A program made the position numbers and the translations under genes. Source: Paraburkholderia fungorum (GTDB lineage: Bacteria; Pseudomonadota; Gammaproteobacteria; Burkholderiales; Burkholderiaceae). Taken from it: a DNA stretch of 64,000 nt. The notes under the pieces are model-generated. The model was not told the origin of the DNA, did not search any database, and worked only from the letters and a program-made list of their open reading frames with translations. Within the stretch, counting starts at the first letter, position 1. The number at the start of each line of letters is the position of its first letter. The stretch spans positions 806,001-870,000 of the forward strand of contig NZ_FNKP01000003.1 in assembly GCF_900099835.1 (NCBI RefSeq), given 5' to 3'. Shown piece after piece: positions 47,542 through 58,365 of the stretch.

Positions 47542-48377
47542 AACTGTCGCAACTGTCGAATAACAAGGCCCGCTATACCGGCTACGCGATCGTGCTGGCG
47601 GGCGCGGTGCTGATGTTCTCGCCGTTCTATTTCATGTTCGTCTTCGCGACGCACACGAGTTCGGAAATCTTCTCGATGCCGCCGCCGTTGTGGTTCGGCA
47701 GCGCGTTTCTGGACAACATGGCGTCGCTGATGCGGCATATCCCGTTCTGGCGCAACCTCGGCTGGAGCTTCTACACAGCGACGATGCAAACGGTGCTGAC
47801 GCTGCTGGTCACATCGATGGCGGGCTACGCATTCGCGATGTACGAGTTCCGTTTCAAGAAGGCGCTGTTCGCGGTCGCATTGACGGCGATGCTGGTGCCG
47901 CCGTTCCTCGGCATGATTCCGACCTTCATGACGATGAACCTGCTGGGCTGGATCAACGAGCCGCGCGCGCTGTATGTGCCCGGCGCGGCCGCCGCGCTCG
48001 GCGTGTTCCTGATGCGTCAGTACGTGGCGTCGGCGATTCCGTCGGAATTGATCGAGGCGGCGCGTATCGACGGATGCGGCGAATTCCGCATTTACTGGAG
48101 CGTGGTGCTGCCGCTGCTCGGACCGGCACTCGGCACGCTCGGCCTGATCAGCTTCATTCAGGCATGGAACAACTTTTTGTCGGCGCTCGTCGTGCTGCGC
48201 TCGCCGTCGATGTACACGCTGCCGCTCGCGCTGCGTATCTTGCAGAGCCCGACCAATTCGGACTGGGGCGCGGTGATGGCGGGCTCGGCGGTCGCCGTGA
48301 TACCGCTGCTCGTGCTGTTCGCTTTCACGTCGCGCCGACTGATCGACGGTCTGACGACCGGTGCGGTCAAGGCCTGA
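47538..48377 (+). CDS. ABC sugar permease 2, system 2
   Basis: A 279-residue six-helix permease starting inside the stop of the previous gene behind GAGGAGG. The EAA loop IEAARIDGCGEFRIY...VLPLL and the late motif FIQAWNNFLSALVVL are standard for CUT1 MalG-type subunits. The GH1 gene follows after 76 bases. Confidence 0.92.
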   Translation: MKLSQLSNNKARYTGYAIVLAGAVLMFSPFYFMFVFATHTSSEIFSMPPPLWFGSAFLDNMASLMRHIPFWRNLGWSFYTATMQTVLTLLVTSMAGYAFAMYEFRFKKALFAVALTAMLVPPFLGMIPTFMTMNLLGWINEPRALYVPGAAAALGVFLMRQYVASAIPSELIEAARIDGCGEFRIYWSVVLPLLGPALGTLGLISFIQAWNNFLSALVVLRSPSMYTLPLALRILQSPTNSDWGAVMAGSAVAVIPLLVLFAFTSRRLIDGLTTGAVKA

Positions 48378-48453
48378 TCCCGTTTCTCCCGATTAACGAC
48401 TAACGACTCACTTTTGACCCTCACGGGCATGACCATTCAGGGCAACATTATTT

Positions 48454-49791
48454 ATGTCGACATACCGGTTTAAAGAAGACTTCGTCTGGGGCGTAGCGAC
48501 CAGTTCGTATCAGATCGAAGGTGCAGCGAACGAAGACGGCCGCGGCGCGTCGATCTGGGACACCTTCTGCAAGGTGCCGGGCAAAGTGGTGAGAGGCGAG
48601 AACGGCGACGTTGCCTGCGATCACTACCATCGTCTGGAGCAGGATCTCGACATGATGGCCGAACTGGGCCTGCAGGCGTATCGCTTTTCGATCGCGTGGC
48701 CGCGCGTGCAGCCGGACGGCCGTGGCGCATTCAACGAGAAGGGACTGGACTTTTACGAGCGTCTCGTCGACGGTCTGCTGAAGCGCAATATCCAGCCGTT
48801 CGCGACGCTGTATCACTGGGACCTGCCGCAAGCATTGCAGGACTCGCAAAACGGTTGGGAAAACCGCGACACCGCCTATCGTTTCGCAGACTACGCAAGC
48901 AAGATCGGCAGCGTGCTGGGCGACCGTCTGGCGTCCATCGCCACGCATAACGAGCCGTGGTGTACCGCGTGGCTCGGCAACGTGACCGGCTATTTCGCGC
49001 CGGGCAACGAGAGCCTGAAGAAAGCGGCCCATGTCGCGCACCACCTGCTGCTGTCGCATGGTCTCGCGTTGCAGGCGTTGCGCGCCGACGGCGTGAAGGT
49101 GCCGCTCGGCATCGTGCTGAACCAGTCGTCGTCGGATGGCGCGACCGATTCGCCTGAAGACCAGGCCGCCGCGTCGCTCGAATACGAGAAGTTCGTGAGC
49201 TGGTACATGGACCCGCTGTTCAAAGGCCGTTATCCGGCGCAAGCGCTTGCGTGGTACGGCGAGAACGGCCCGCAAGAGGTGATCCGCGACGGTGACTTCG
49301 ACATCATCGGCACGCCGATGGACTTTCTCGGCGTGAACTACTACACGCGCATTTTCGCGAGCGCGTCGGGTCCGAAGCGTCCGCCGGGCGTGCTCGGCTT
49401 TACCGACATGGACTGGGAAATCTATCCGCAAGGCCTGACGGAACTGCTGACGAAGCTGAACGCCGACTATCACCTGCCGCCGATCTACATCACCGAAAAC
49501 GGCTGTGCCGCGAAAGACGTGCTCGATAACGGTCGCGTGCGCGATACCGACCGCATCAGCTTTTTCGACCTGCATCTGTCGGCGTTGTCGGATGCGGCGA
49601 AGAAGGGCGTGGACGTCGCCGGTTATTTCGCGTGGAGCCTGATGGACAACTTCGAATGGGCGTCGGGTTACGACAAGCGCTTCGGCATGGTGTACGTCGA
49701 TTATGCAACCCAGCAGCGCACGCCGAAAGACAGCGCGCTCTGGTATCGCGACGTGATTGCGCAGCACGCGGGCGTGGCGGCGTCGCGCTAA
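48454..49791 (+). CDS. GH1 beta-glucosidase, cytoplasmic
   Basis: A 445-residue GH1 enzyme without signal peptide. The start FKEDFVWGVATSSYQIEGA is the family signature; the acid/base Glu167 lies in ATHNEPWC and the nucleophile Glu348 in YITENGCA. The substrate-pocket motif SLMDNFEWASGYDKRFG is complete. It hydrolyses cellobiose and other beta-glucosides brought in by system 2. Placement between the permease and ATPase genes makes the link to transport direct. Confidence 0.93.
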   Translation: MSTYRFKEDFVWGVATSSYQIEGAANEDGRGASIWDTFCKVPGKVVRGENGDVACDHYHRLEQDLDMMAELGLQAYRFSIAWPRVQPDGRGAFNEKGLDFYERLVDGLLKRNIQPFATLYHWDLPQALQDSQNGWENRDTAYRFADYASKIGSVLGDRLASIATHNEPWCTAWLGNVTGYFAPGNESLKKAAHVAHHLLLSHGLALQALRADGVKVPLGIVLNQSSSDGATDSPEDQAAASLEYEKFVSWYMDPLFKGRYPAQALAWYGENGPQEVIRDGDFDIIGTPMDFLGVNYYTRIFASASGPKRPPGVLGFTDMDWEIYPQGLTELLTKLNADYHLPPIYITENGCAAKDVLDNGRVRDTDRISFFDLHLSALSDAAKKGVDVAGYFAWSLMDNFEWASGYDKRFGMVYVDYATQQRTPKDSALWYRDVIAQHAGVAASR

Positions 49792-49909
49792 CGCGGATTC
49801 ATCGGCATCGCACGCAACCCGCGCGACGCGGCAGAACGTGGCGGCGCGCCACGTCGCGCGGGACAGCAGGTATCGGGCATCAGGATTCAGGTTTCAGGAG
49901 AAGCTAGAA

Positions 49910-51040
<1,131 letters not shown>

Positions 51041-51125
51041 CGACTCGTCGGGAACCCGGCCGTCGCGCACGACGGTTGCGGCTCAAAAAATAGTAGACGT
51101 ATGAATTGCCTGGGTGGAGAGCGAA

Positions 51126-51359
51126 ATGGAAAAGAGGGTATCGAAAGCCATTTTCAAGTCGAGAGCATGCGAACTGTTCAGGCACGTGGAAATGATGGGC
51201 GAAACCGTGGTCGTCACCGATCGCGGACAACCCACCATCGAAATCAGGCCATACCGCAGCAAGGACGAAAATCCGCTTGAACTGCTGCGCGCGTCGATCG
51301 TGCATTTCGATGCCCATCACGCGTCGCAGCCGGACCCGTTGGAAACGGAAAGCCAGTAA
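51126..51359 (+). CDS. Phd/YefM-like antitoxin, orphan copy A
   Basis: A 77-residue protein (MEKRVSKAIFKSRACELFRHVE...TVVVTDRGQPTIEIRPY), a Phd/YefM-type antitoxin that would bind its own promoter and neutralise a PIN-domain toxin. The ATG at 51126 has GGAG at good spacing. It is nearly identical over its first 65 residues to copy B at 51954, with single substitutions and a different C-terminal tail (HFDAHHASQPDP). No toxin gene follows. The C-terminus usually contacts the toxin, so this copy may be free to drift. Confidence 0.8.
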   Translation: MEKRVSKAIFKSRACELFRHVEMMGETVVVTDRGQPTIEIRPYRSKDENPLELLRASIVHFDAHHASQPDPLETESQ

Positions 51360-51953
51360 CAGCGTGCAATATTTTCACGGCATTCCGGGGCTCATTTTTA
51401 TATGCGAATCGCATTATTAAAACGGACGATTCTGGTGTCATATGTGCATGCAATGAACGAATCCCCAATGGGACTTTCACGGCGTGGCAGATTCGGCGCA
51501 ATCCCATGACCAGTAAGCGTGAAAAGGGTTCAGGAGACCAGGTAAACTCCGCATGGCGGCGATACTTGCACGACATTAACATCATTTAACGTTAGGGATA
51601 ACGTTAGACAGATTCTGTGCTTATTCGACTATCCACGGCGAGGACAAATATCGACCGTATCGGAGCGTTTTCTGATCGATAGAAACCGGCGCAAGGACCG
51701 GTTTGGGGCGGCTTCATCGTGTTTGTTGCTGATGAAGCGCGTAGTGGCGTTGAGCTGATGCTTGAGGCGAGCCTACATCGTAATCATGTTCGCCGGCGAG
51801 AGCCATAAGCATTGGAAAGTATTGGAAGTCTGAGAGAGCTTCTGGAAGTTGCTGGGCAAGATTGATAAAGAATATCGGGCCGCGAACCGTAAGTCAGGGC
51901 GGTGGTCCCGATTCATAAAAATAGCCGTACCAATAGGTTGGGTGGAGATCGCA
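51360..51953. other. Decayed duplication between the two antitoxin copies
   Basis: About 600 bases with no gene. The stretch 51535-51610 matches the promoter region of ABC system 3 (53755-53835), including ACCAGGTAAA, CCGCAT, TAACAT and a complete LacI-type operator. The sequence after 51610 is unrelated to anything I recognise until the upstream region of antitoxin copy B. Confidence 0.6.
51588..51605. promoter_or_regulatory. Orphan LacI-type operator (system-3 type)
   Basis: AACGTTA-GGGA-TAACGTT, the same half-sites and spacing as the functional-looking operator at 53812, but with no gene starting within 340 bases downstream on either strand except the antitoxin copy B. Confidence 0.7.
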
Positions 51954-52187
51954 ATGGAAAAGAGAGTATCGAAGGCCATTTTCAAGTCGCGCGCATGCGA
52001 ACTGTTCCGGCAAGTGGAAATGCTGGGTGAAACCGTGGTCGTCACCGACCGGGGACAACCCACCATTGAAATCCGGCCCTACCGGAGCAAGCAGGAAAAT
52101 CCGCTCGAACTGCTGCGCGCGTCGATCGTACACATCAATATGAAACACCCGGCTGTTCCAACGGCGTTGGAACAGGAAGAGCGATGA
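51954..52187 (+). CDS. Phd/YefM-like antitoxin, copy B
   Basis: A 77-residue antitoxin, near-identical to copy A in the DNA-binding part. The ATG at 51954 follows GGAG. The open frame extends 35 codons upstream without a start signal. Its last bases overlap the start of the toxin gene by four (ATGA), the classic antitoxin-toxin coupling. The C-terminus (HINMKHPAVPTALEQEER) differs from copy A and presumably fits the toxin behind it. Confidence 0.85.
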   Translation: MEKRVSKAIFKSRACELFRQVEMLGETVVVTDRGQPTIEIRPYRSKQENPLELLRASIVHINMKHPAVPTALEQEER

Positions 52188-52573
52188 TCACGCTCGACAC
52201 GCTTGCGCTGGTGTGTTGGCTAGGCAGGCAGAAGGCGTTGAGTCAGGCGGCACACGATGCAATCGATCGCGAACTGAACGGCGGCGAAATCCTCATCTCG
52301 GCGATTAGCGCGCTTGAAATCGCGGAGTTCGTGAAAGATGGCCGGCTCGGGTTGTCGATGGACGCCCGTAGTTGGCTGTCCACGTTTGCGTCGATGGAAG
52401 GCGTGCGGATGGTCCCGGTCGACACCGAGATCGCGATTCGCGCGGCCACGTTGCCGCCCGCGTTGACGTCGCATCAGAGATTGATCGTCGCCACCGCGCG
52501 CACTTTCGGCGGGGCGCTCGTCACCTCGGATGCCAAGGTGCGCGCCTCCACTTACGTAGAAACAATCTGGTAA
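52184..52573 (+). CDS. vapC: PIN-domain (VapC-like) toxin
   Basis: A 129-residue PIN-domain RNase, expected to cleave a tRNA or rRNA. It has the first acidic motif ITLDTLALVCWL (Asp5), the second ISALEIAEFV (Glu46) and the fourth SDAKVR (Asp118). The third position, normally Asp just before RLI in this type (xDRLIxATA), reads HQRLIVATA here. Loss of that acid may weaken the metal site or the activity. It is translationally coupled to antitoxin copy B and convergent with regulator R3, with only 11 bases between their stops. Confidence 0.8.
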   Translation: MITLDTLALVCWLGRQKALSQAAHDAIDRELNGGEILISAISALEIAEFVKDGRLGLSMDARSWLSTFASMEGVRMVPVDTEIAIRAATLPPALTSHQRLIVATARTFGGALVTSDAKVRASTYVETIW

Positions 52574-52584
52574 TGCGCGCGGCT

Positions 52585-53631
52585 CTACTTCGTCCGGACC
52601 TGGCCGGTGGAGTCGCGCACGACAAGTTCCGCCGGCAGCGTGATGCGTTGCGAAGCGGCGCCGATCCCGGCGATCTGCGCGAGCAACGTATTGACGGCGG
52701 AACGCGCCATTTGCTGGAACGGCTGGCGGATCGTGGTGAGCGCCGGATGAAATTGCTCCGACATCGGGATGTCGTCGAAGCCGATCACCGAGATGTCGTC
52801 CGGCACGCGCAGGCCCGCTTCCCGAATCGCAGCGATCACGCCGAACGCGCTCTGGTCATTCGCCGTGAAGATCGCGGTGGGCGGATCGGCGAGATTGAGC
52901 AGATCGAATGTGACGTCGAACGCCATCATTTGCGACAGATCGCCTTCGGCGACGAGCGCATCTTCGCGCGGCAAGCCGAGCCGGGCCAACGTGTCCTGGT
53001 ACCCGCGCTGCCGGTCGCGCACGCCTTCAATCGTCTCATTGCCCGCGAGAAACGCGATCCGTTTGTGACCGAGTTCCGCGAGATGCTCGACTGCGAGGCG
53101 GGCGCCGCCGTAATTGTCGACGGAAACCGACGGGAAATCGGTCAGCGTGCTGCCGCGTTGATCGACGACGACCACCGGCACCTTCGCATTAGCCAGCGCT
53201 TCGAGGCACAACGACTCGCGCGGCAGAATCGCGAGGATGCCGTCCGAGAACTGCTGGATCAGCCCGAGCAGATCGTGATGCGGATGACGGTCTTCGTCGA
53301 ACACGGTGTAGACCAGAATCTCGCAGCCCGCACCGCGTGCCGCACGGCCCGCGCCGAGAATCAGTTCGCTGGAAAACTGCGTGTCGAGCGTCGGCGTGAT
53401 GATGCCGATGATGCCGTTGCGGCCACCCGACAGCTTTTGCGCGGTGCGGTTGACGACATAGCCGATGTCCGACGCGATGCGGATGATTTCGTCGCGCGTT
53501 TCGCGCGACACGCCGGGACGGCCGTTCAGTGCGCGCGAAGCGGTCATTTGCGACACGCCAGCGAGCTTGGCAACGTGCTCGAGCGTAGGGGTCTGCTTTG
53601 CCATGCGTGACGAGGGGGTCCGGGTGGTCAT
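52585..53631 (-). CDS. LacI-family transcriptional regulator R3 (system 3)
   Basis: A 348-residue repressor with [28 protein letters not shown], hinge with [19 protein letters not shown], and effector domain ending in [24 protein letters not shown]. An alternative ATG nine codons in (53604) would also give a complete protein. It is divergent from the system-3 binding-protein gene. Operators of one type lie before both, which indicates autoregulation and control of system 3. The xylanase and MFS sites are of the same type, so R3 (or the related R4) may control those too. The likely inducer is xylose, xylobiose or xylonate. Confidence 0.92.
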   Translation of the reverse strand: MTTRTPSSRMAKQTPTLEHVAKLAGVSQMTASRALNGRPGVSRETRDEIIRIASDIGYVVNRTAQKLSGGRNGIIGIITPTLDTQFSSELILGAGRAARGAGCEILVYTVFDEDRHPHHDLLGLIQQFSDGILAILPRESLCLEALANAKVPVVVVDQRGSTLTDFPSVSVDNYGGARLAVEHLAELGHKRIAFLAGNETIEGVRDRQRGYQDTLARLGLPREDALVAEGDLSQMMAFDVTFDLLNLADPPTAIFTANDQSAFGVIAAIREAGLRVPDDISVIGFDDIPMSEQFHPALTTIRQPFQQMARSAVNTLLAQIAGIGAASQRITLPAELVVRDSTGQVRTK

Positions 53632-53651
53632 GTCGAAATCGACTCGTTGCC

Positions 53652-53669
53652 AACGTTAGCGGTAACGTC
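53652..53669. promoter_or_regulatory. LacI-type operator at the R3 promoter
   Basis: AACGTTA-GCGG-TAACGTC, 21 bases upstream of the R3 start codon on the minus strand; an autoregulatory site of the system-3 class. Confidence 0.78.
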
Positions 53670-53811
53670 TTGATGGCGATTATTCTACCAGAACCGGCTA
53701 TGATCGCGGCTACGCAGGGTTTGATCGTATTGCGCAGTCGGTGACAGGCGTCTCAGGTCACCAGGTAAAATCCCGCATAGCAACCGTTTGAACACAAGTC
53801 TAACATTCGCT

Positions 53812-53829
53812 AACGTTAAGGCTAACGTT
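53812..53829. promoter_or_regulatory. LacI-type operator of ABC system 3
   Basis: AACGTTA-AGGC-TAACGTT, perfect half-sites around a 4-base centre, 47 bases before the binding-protein ATG. An extra half-site TAACAT lies just upstream, an arrangement repeated in the orphan copy at 51588. TTGACA follows at 53841-53846, but no -10 at normal spacing is evident. Confidence 0.85.
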
Positions 53830-53875
53830 ACACGATCCGGTTGACATTCTAATATCCATGAGAGGGGACACAAAC

Positions 53876-55168
53876 ATGGCGTACCCGGCTTTTTCCAAAG
53901 CGCGGTCAATTGCCAGCGCCGCGGCGCTCGCATTCACGCTGTCCGCAGTCGTTTCGACAGCCGCATTCGCAGATTCGACGATCACCGCGTGGGATCAGCA
54001 AACCAACACGTCGTCGAGCAAGATCATTCGTGACGCGTCGGATCGCTTCGAGAAGGCGACCCCGGGCTACAAGGTCGAGAATTCGCACATTCTGAACGAG
54101 GCCTACAAGACGAAGCTGAAGGTCGCGTTCGGCGCGAACCAGCCGCCGTGCGTGTTCGAGAACTGGGGCGGCGGCGGCCTGCACGAGTATGTCAAATCCG
54201 GCCAGATCGTGGACCTCACGCCGTACCTGAACAAAGACCCGGCGTATCGCAATCGCTTCATGCAATCGTCGTGGAACGTCACGACGTTCGACGGCAAGAC
54301 CTACGGTGTCGCGGCTGAAAACGCGGCGGCTGCGGTGATCTTCTACAACAAGGACGTTTTCGCGAAGTACGGCATCACGCCGCCGAAGACGTGGGATGAA
54401 CTGATGCACGTCGTCGCCGTGCTGAAGTCGCACAACGTCGCTGCGTTCTCGCTCGCGAACAAGAACAAGTGGACCGGCTCGATGTACTACATGTACCTCG
54501 TCGACCGTATCGGTGGTCCGCAAGTCGTGAAGGACGCGATCGACGGCAAGGGCAAGGGCTTCGAAGATCCGGCGTTCATCGAAGCCGGCAAGCGTATTCA
54601 GGAACTCGTGAAAGCGGGTGCGTTTGCGCCGGGTATCAACGGTCTGGATTACGACTCGGGCGCATCGCGCCGTCTGCTGTATTCGGGCAAGGCCGCAATG
54701 GAACTGATGGGCGCGTGGGAAGCCTCGACCATCGCGAACGAAGATCCGGCTTTCTCGAAGAATCTCGACTTCTTCCCGTTCCCGAGCGTGCCGGGCGGGA
54801 AGGGTGATCCGCGCGACCTGATCGGTACGGTCGGCGACGGCTTCCTGAGCATCTCGACCGAGTGCAAGACGCCCGACGCAGCGTTCAAGCTGATCAAGGC
54901 AATGACCGACGACTCGGCGATGCAGGCTCGCGCATCGGACGACCACAAGCTCCCGCCGGTCAACAACGTCAAGATCGACGATCCGTTCACGCAGCGTCTG
55001 CAGCAACTGCTTGCCGCCGCTCCGAGCGTGCAGCTCTGGTACGACCAGGCTCTGCCGCCGGCGCTCGGCGAAATGCACAAGGACACGACGCAGCAACTGT
55101 TCGGTCTGTCGCTGACGCCTGAGGCTGCCGCGCAGCAAATGGAAGCCGCTTCGAAGAAGGGCGGTTAA
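53876..55168 (+). CDS. ABC sugar-binding protein, system 3
   Basis: A 430-residue CUT1-type solute-binding protein. The ATG at 53876 has AGAGGGGA before it and gives a signal peptide ending STAAFADST. The mature stretches [46 protein letters not shown] and [15 protein letters not shown] resemble binding proteins for xylobiose, chitobiose or other disaccharides. The GH3 and xylose-oxidation genes in the same operon make xylo-oligosaccharides the best guess. Confidence 0.9.
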   Translation: MAYPAFSKARSIASAAALAFTLSAVVSTAAFADSTITAWDQQTNTSSSKIIRDASDRFEKATPGYKVENSHILNEAYKTKLKVAFGANQPPCVFENWGGGGLHEYVKSGQIVDLTPYLNKDPAYRNRFMQSSWNVTTFDGKTYGVAAENAAAAVIFYNKDVFAKYGITPPKTWDELMHVVAVLKSHNVAAFSLANKNKWTGSMYYMYLVDRIGGPQVVKDAIDGKGKGFEDPAFIEAGKRIQELVKAGAFAPGINGLDYDSGASRRLLYSGKAAMELMGAWEASTIANEDPAFSKNLDFFPFPSVPGGKGDPRDLIGTVGDGFLSISTECKTPDAAFKLIKAMTDDSAMQARASDDHKLPPVNNVKIDDPFTQRLQQLLAAAPSVQLWYDQALPPALGEMHKDTTQQLFGLSLTPEAAAQQMEAASKKGG

Positions 55169-55187
55169 TCTCAGTCCTTAAGGAAGG

Positions 55188-55217
55188 GCCGGTCGGCGCC
55201 GCGAGGTGCCGGCCGGC
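55188..55217 (+). other. Intercistronic stem-loop, system 3
   Basis: GCCGGTCGGC pairs with GCCGGCCGGC (one G-U) across a 10-nt loop, 20 bases after the binding-protein stop and 10 before the permease start, without a T-tract. It may lower permease translation relative to the binding protein. Confidence 0.65.
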
Positions 55218-55227
55218 ATACAAGCTC

Positions 55228-56145
55228 GTGAATATCGCACTTTCCGTTACACCCGAACGCCGGCTGCGAATCTCGTCGCAAACGCTCGTCACGGCTGTGT
55301 TCCTTGCGCCGTCGCTGCTGCTGCTGGCCGTGTTCCTGCTGTATCCGCTCGTCTCCAGCCTGCGATTGTCGCTGGTCGACTGGAACGGTCTCGGCAATAC
55401 CGCCCGTTATATCGGGCTCGCGAACTGGGAGCGTCTTGCGCACGACGCGGTGTTCTGGCAATCGCTCAGGAACAACGTGATTCTGGCTGTCGCGTCGATC
55501 GTCATCCAGCTTCCTATCGCGCTCGTGCTCGCCGTGCTGCTGGAAAAAGCCGGCCGTGGCTCGCGCGTGCTCAAGGTTCTCTATTTCCTGCCGCTGCTGA
55601 TGTCGAGCGTGGCGATCGGCGTGTTGTTCAAGCAGATCTACGATCCGAACTTCGGGCCGCTCAACGTCGCGCTGCAGGCATTCGGGCTCGATGGTCTCGC
55701 GAAGGACTGGCTGGGCGATCCGCACTTGTCGCTGGGCGCGACCATTGCCGTGATCATCTGGCAGAACGCGCCTTTCTACATGATTCTGTTTCTCGCCGGT
55801 CTCTCGTCGATGCCCGCCGAAGTCAACGAAGCGGCTCTCCTCGACGGCGCTTCGGAGTGGACCATTTTCTGGCGCATCAAGCTGCCGCATCTGCAAGGCA
55901 CGGTGCGCACGGCGGTGCTGCTGTCCGTGCTCGGCTCGCTGCGCTATTTCGATCTTGTCTTCGTGATGACTGGCGGCGGTCCCGAAGGCTCGTCCGAAGT
56001 GATGGCGACCTACATGTATCGCACGGTATTCAGTTCGTTCCAGCTCGGGTACGGCAGCACCATCGGCTCGGCGATGTTCCTGATCGTCATCGCGGTGGCG
56101 GCGGTATCGATGTATTTCACCCGCCGTTTTGCAACCGAGGTCTGA
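55228..56145 (+). CDS. ABC sugar permease 1, system 3
   Basis: A 305-residue six-helix permease starting with GTG at 55228, right behind the stem-loop and without a strong ribosome site. First helix [21 protein letters not shown] loop [15 protein letters not shown]...KLPHL; typical CUT1 ending [12 protein letters not shown]. The next permease begins 3 bases after its stop. Confidence 0.92.
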   Translation: MNIALSVTPERRLRISSQTLVTAVFLAPSLLLLAVFLLYPLVSSLRLSLVDWNGLGNTARYIGLANWERLAHDAVFWQSLRNNVILAVASIVIQLPIALVLAVLLEKAGRGSRVLKVLYFLPLLMSSVAIGVLFKQIYDPNFGPLNVALQAFGLDGLAKDWLGDPHLSLGATIAVIIWQNAPFYMILFLAGLSSMPAEVNEAALLDGASEWTIFWRIKLPHLQGTVRTAVLLSVLGSLRYFDLVFVMTGGGPEGSSEVMATYMYRTVFSSFQLGYGSTIGSAMFLIVIAVAAVSMYFTRRFATEV

Positions 56146-56148
56146 ACC

Positions 56149-56979
56149 ATGAACAAGACACTGCGCTTCCCTCGCGTGGGGATTCCTCTGCTTGCGTTGA
56201 TCTGGCTGGCTGTCACGACGATCCCGTTTCTCTTCATGGTCGTGTCGAGCCTCAAGAGTCAGGAAGAGACCTTTGCGACGTCCGTTTGGGCACCGCCGAG
56301 CCAACTGTATTGGGGCAATTACGCGGCCGTGCTGAAGGGGCCGTTCTTCACGTACTTTCGTAACAGCGTGTTCACGGTGGGCGTGTCGGTGTTGCTGATC
56401 GTCATCATCAGCGCGATGGCGGCCTACGTGTTTGCGCGCATGCGCTTCAAGCTGAACAAGCTGCTGTTCGGTCTGGTGGTGGCGGGCATGATCGTGCCGC
56501 TGCATGCAACGCTCGTGCCGATCTATCTGCTCACGCGCAACCTCGGTCTTTACGACACACCGTTCGCGCTGCTCGGTCCTTATGTGGCGCTCAGTCTGCC
56601 GGTGTCGATCTTCATTCTGACCGAGTTCATGCGCCAGATTCCGCGCGAGCTCGAAGAGGCGGCGCAACTCGACGGCTGCGGTCCGTTCACGATCTTCTGG
56701 CGCATCTTTTTCCCGCTGTCGGGACCGGGGCTCGCCACGGTGGCGATTTTCAACGGCATCGGACTGTGGAACGAATTTATCTTCGCGTACATGCTCACGT
56801 CGACATCCGAACACCGCACGCTGCCGCTCGCGATCTGGGACTTCATGGGCCAATACGCGTCGAATATCCCGTCGATGCTGGCCGTCCTGGTGCTCACGTC
56901 GTTGCCGCTGATCGTCGCTTACGCGTTCGGTCAGGAGCGCGTGATCAAGGGGATGATGGCCGGCTCGCTGAAGGGCTGA
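56149..56979 (+). CDS. ABC sugar permease 2, system 3
   Basis: A 276-residue permease with the EAA loop [15 protein letters not shown]...FFPLS and the late motif [16 protein letters not shown]. It forms the membrane channel with permease 1. A perfect 9-bp stem-loop (57005-57027) separates it from the ATPase gene. Confidence 0.92.
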   Translation: MNKTLRFPRVGIPLLALIWLAVTTIPFLFMVVSSLKSQEETFATSVWAPPSQLYWGNYAAVLKGPFFTYFRNSVFTVGVSVLLIVIISAMAAYVFARMRFKLNKLLFGLVVAGMIVPLHATLVPIYLLTRNLGLYDTPFALLGPYVALSLPVSIFILTEFMRQIPRELEEAAQLDGCGPFTIFWRIFFPLSGPGLATVAIFNGIGLWNEFIFAYMLTSTSEHRTLPLAIWDFMGQYASNIPSMLAVLVLTSLPLIVAYAFGQERVIKGMMAGSLKG

Positions 56980-57004
56980 TCCGTATCGCACACCGCCTCC
57001 AATC

Positions 57005-57027
57005 GTGCGGGCCGACGTGGCCCGCAC
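57005..57027 (+). other. Intercistronic stem-loop before the system-3 ATPase gene
   Basis: GTGCGGGCC pairs perfectly with GGCCCGCAC around a 5-nt loop; no T-tract follows. Confidence 0.65.
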
Positions 57028-57051
57028 ACACCGAACTTCGCATAAAACGAT

Positions 57052-58182
<1,131 letters not shown>

Positions 58183-58210
58183 TCGAGCGGCAACCAATAC
58201 TTTTCACCAA

Positions 58211-58232
58211 GGCGAGGCGGTGTAGCCTCGCC
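58211..58232 (+). other. Stem-loop after the system-3 ATPase gene
   Basis: GGCGAGGC pairs perfectly with GCCTCGCC around a 6-nt loop, 28 bases after the ATPase stop, with no T-run. It could be a weak terminator or a processing site before the GH3 gene, which lies 183 bases downstream and may have its own promoter. Confidence 0.55.
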
Positions 58233-58365
58233 GCCATTCCAGATCGATGAATTTCGCGTTTTATTAGTACTCCAACTGGTTTAGGAGGCGCGAAATTGTG
58301 AAGAACAAAAAAATGTCGGACGCGATGCGCGCTCCGGCCACCAGGATCATTTAAAGGAGTTCTTG

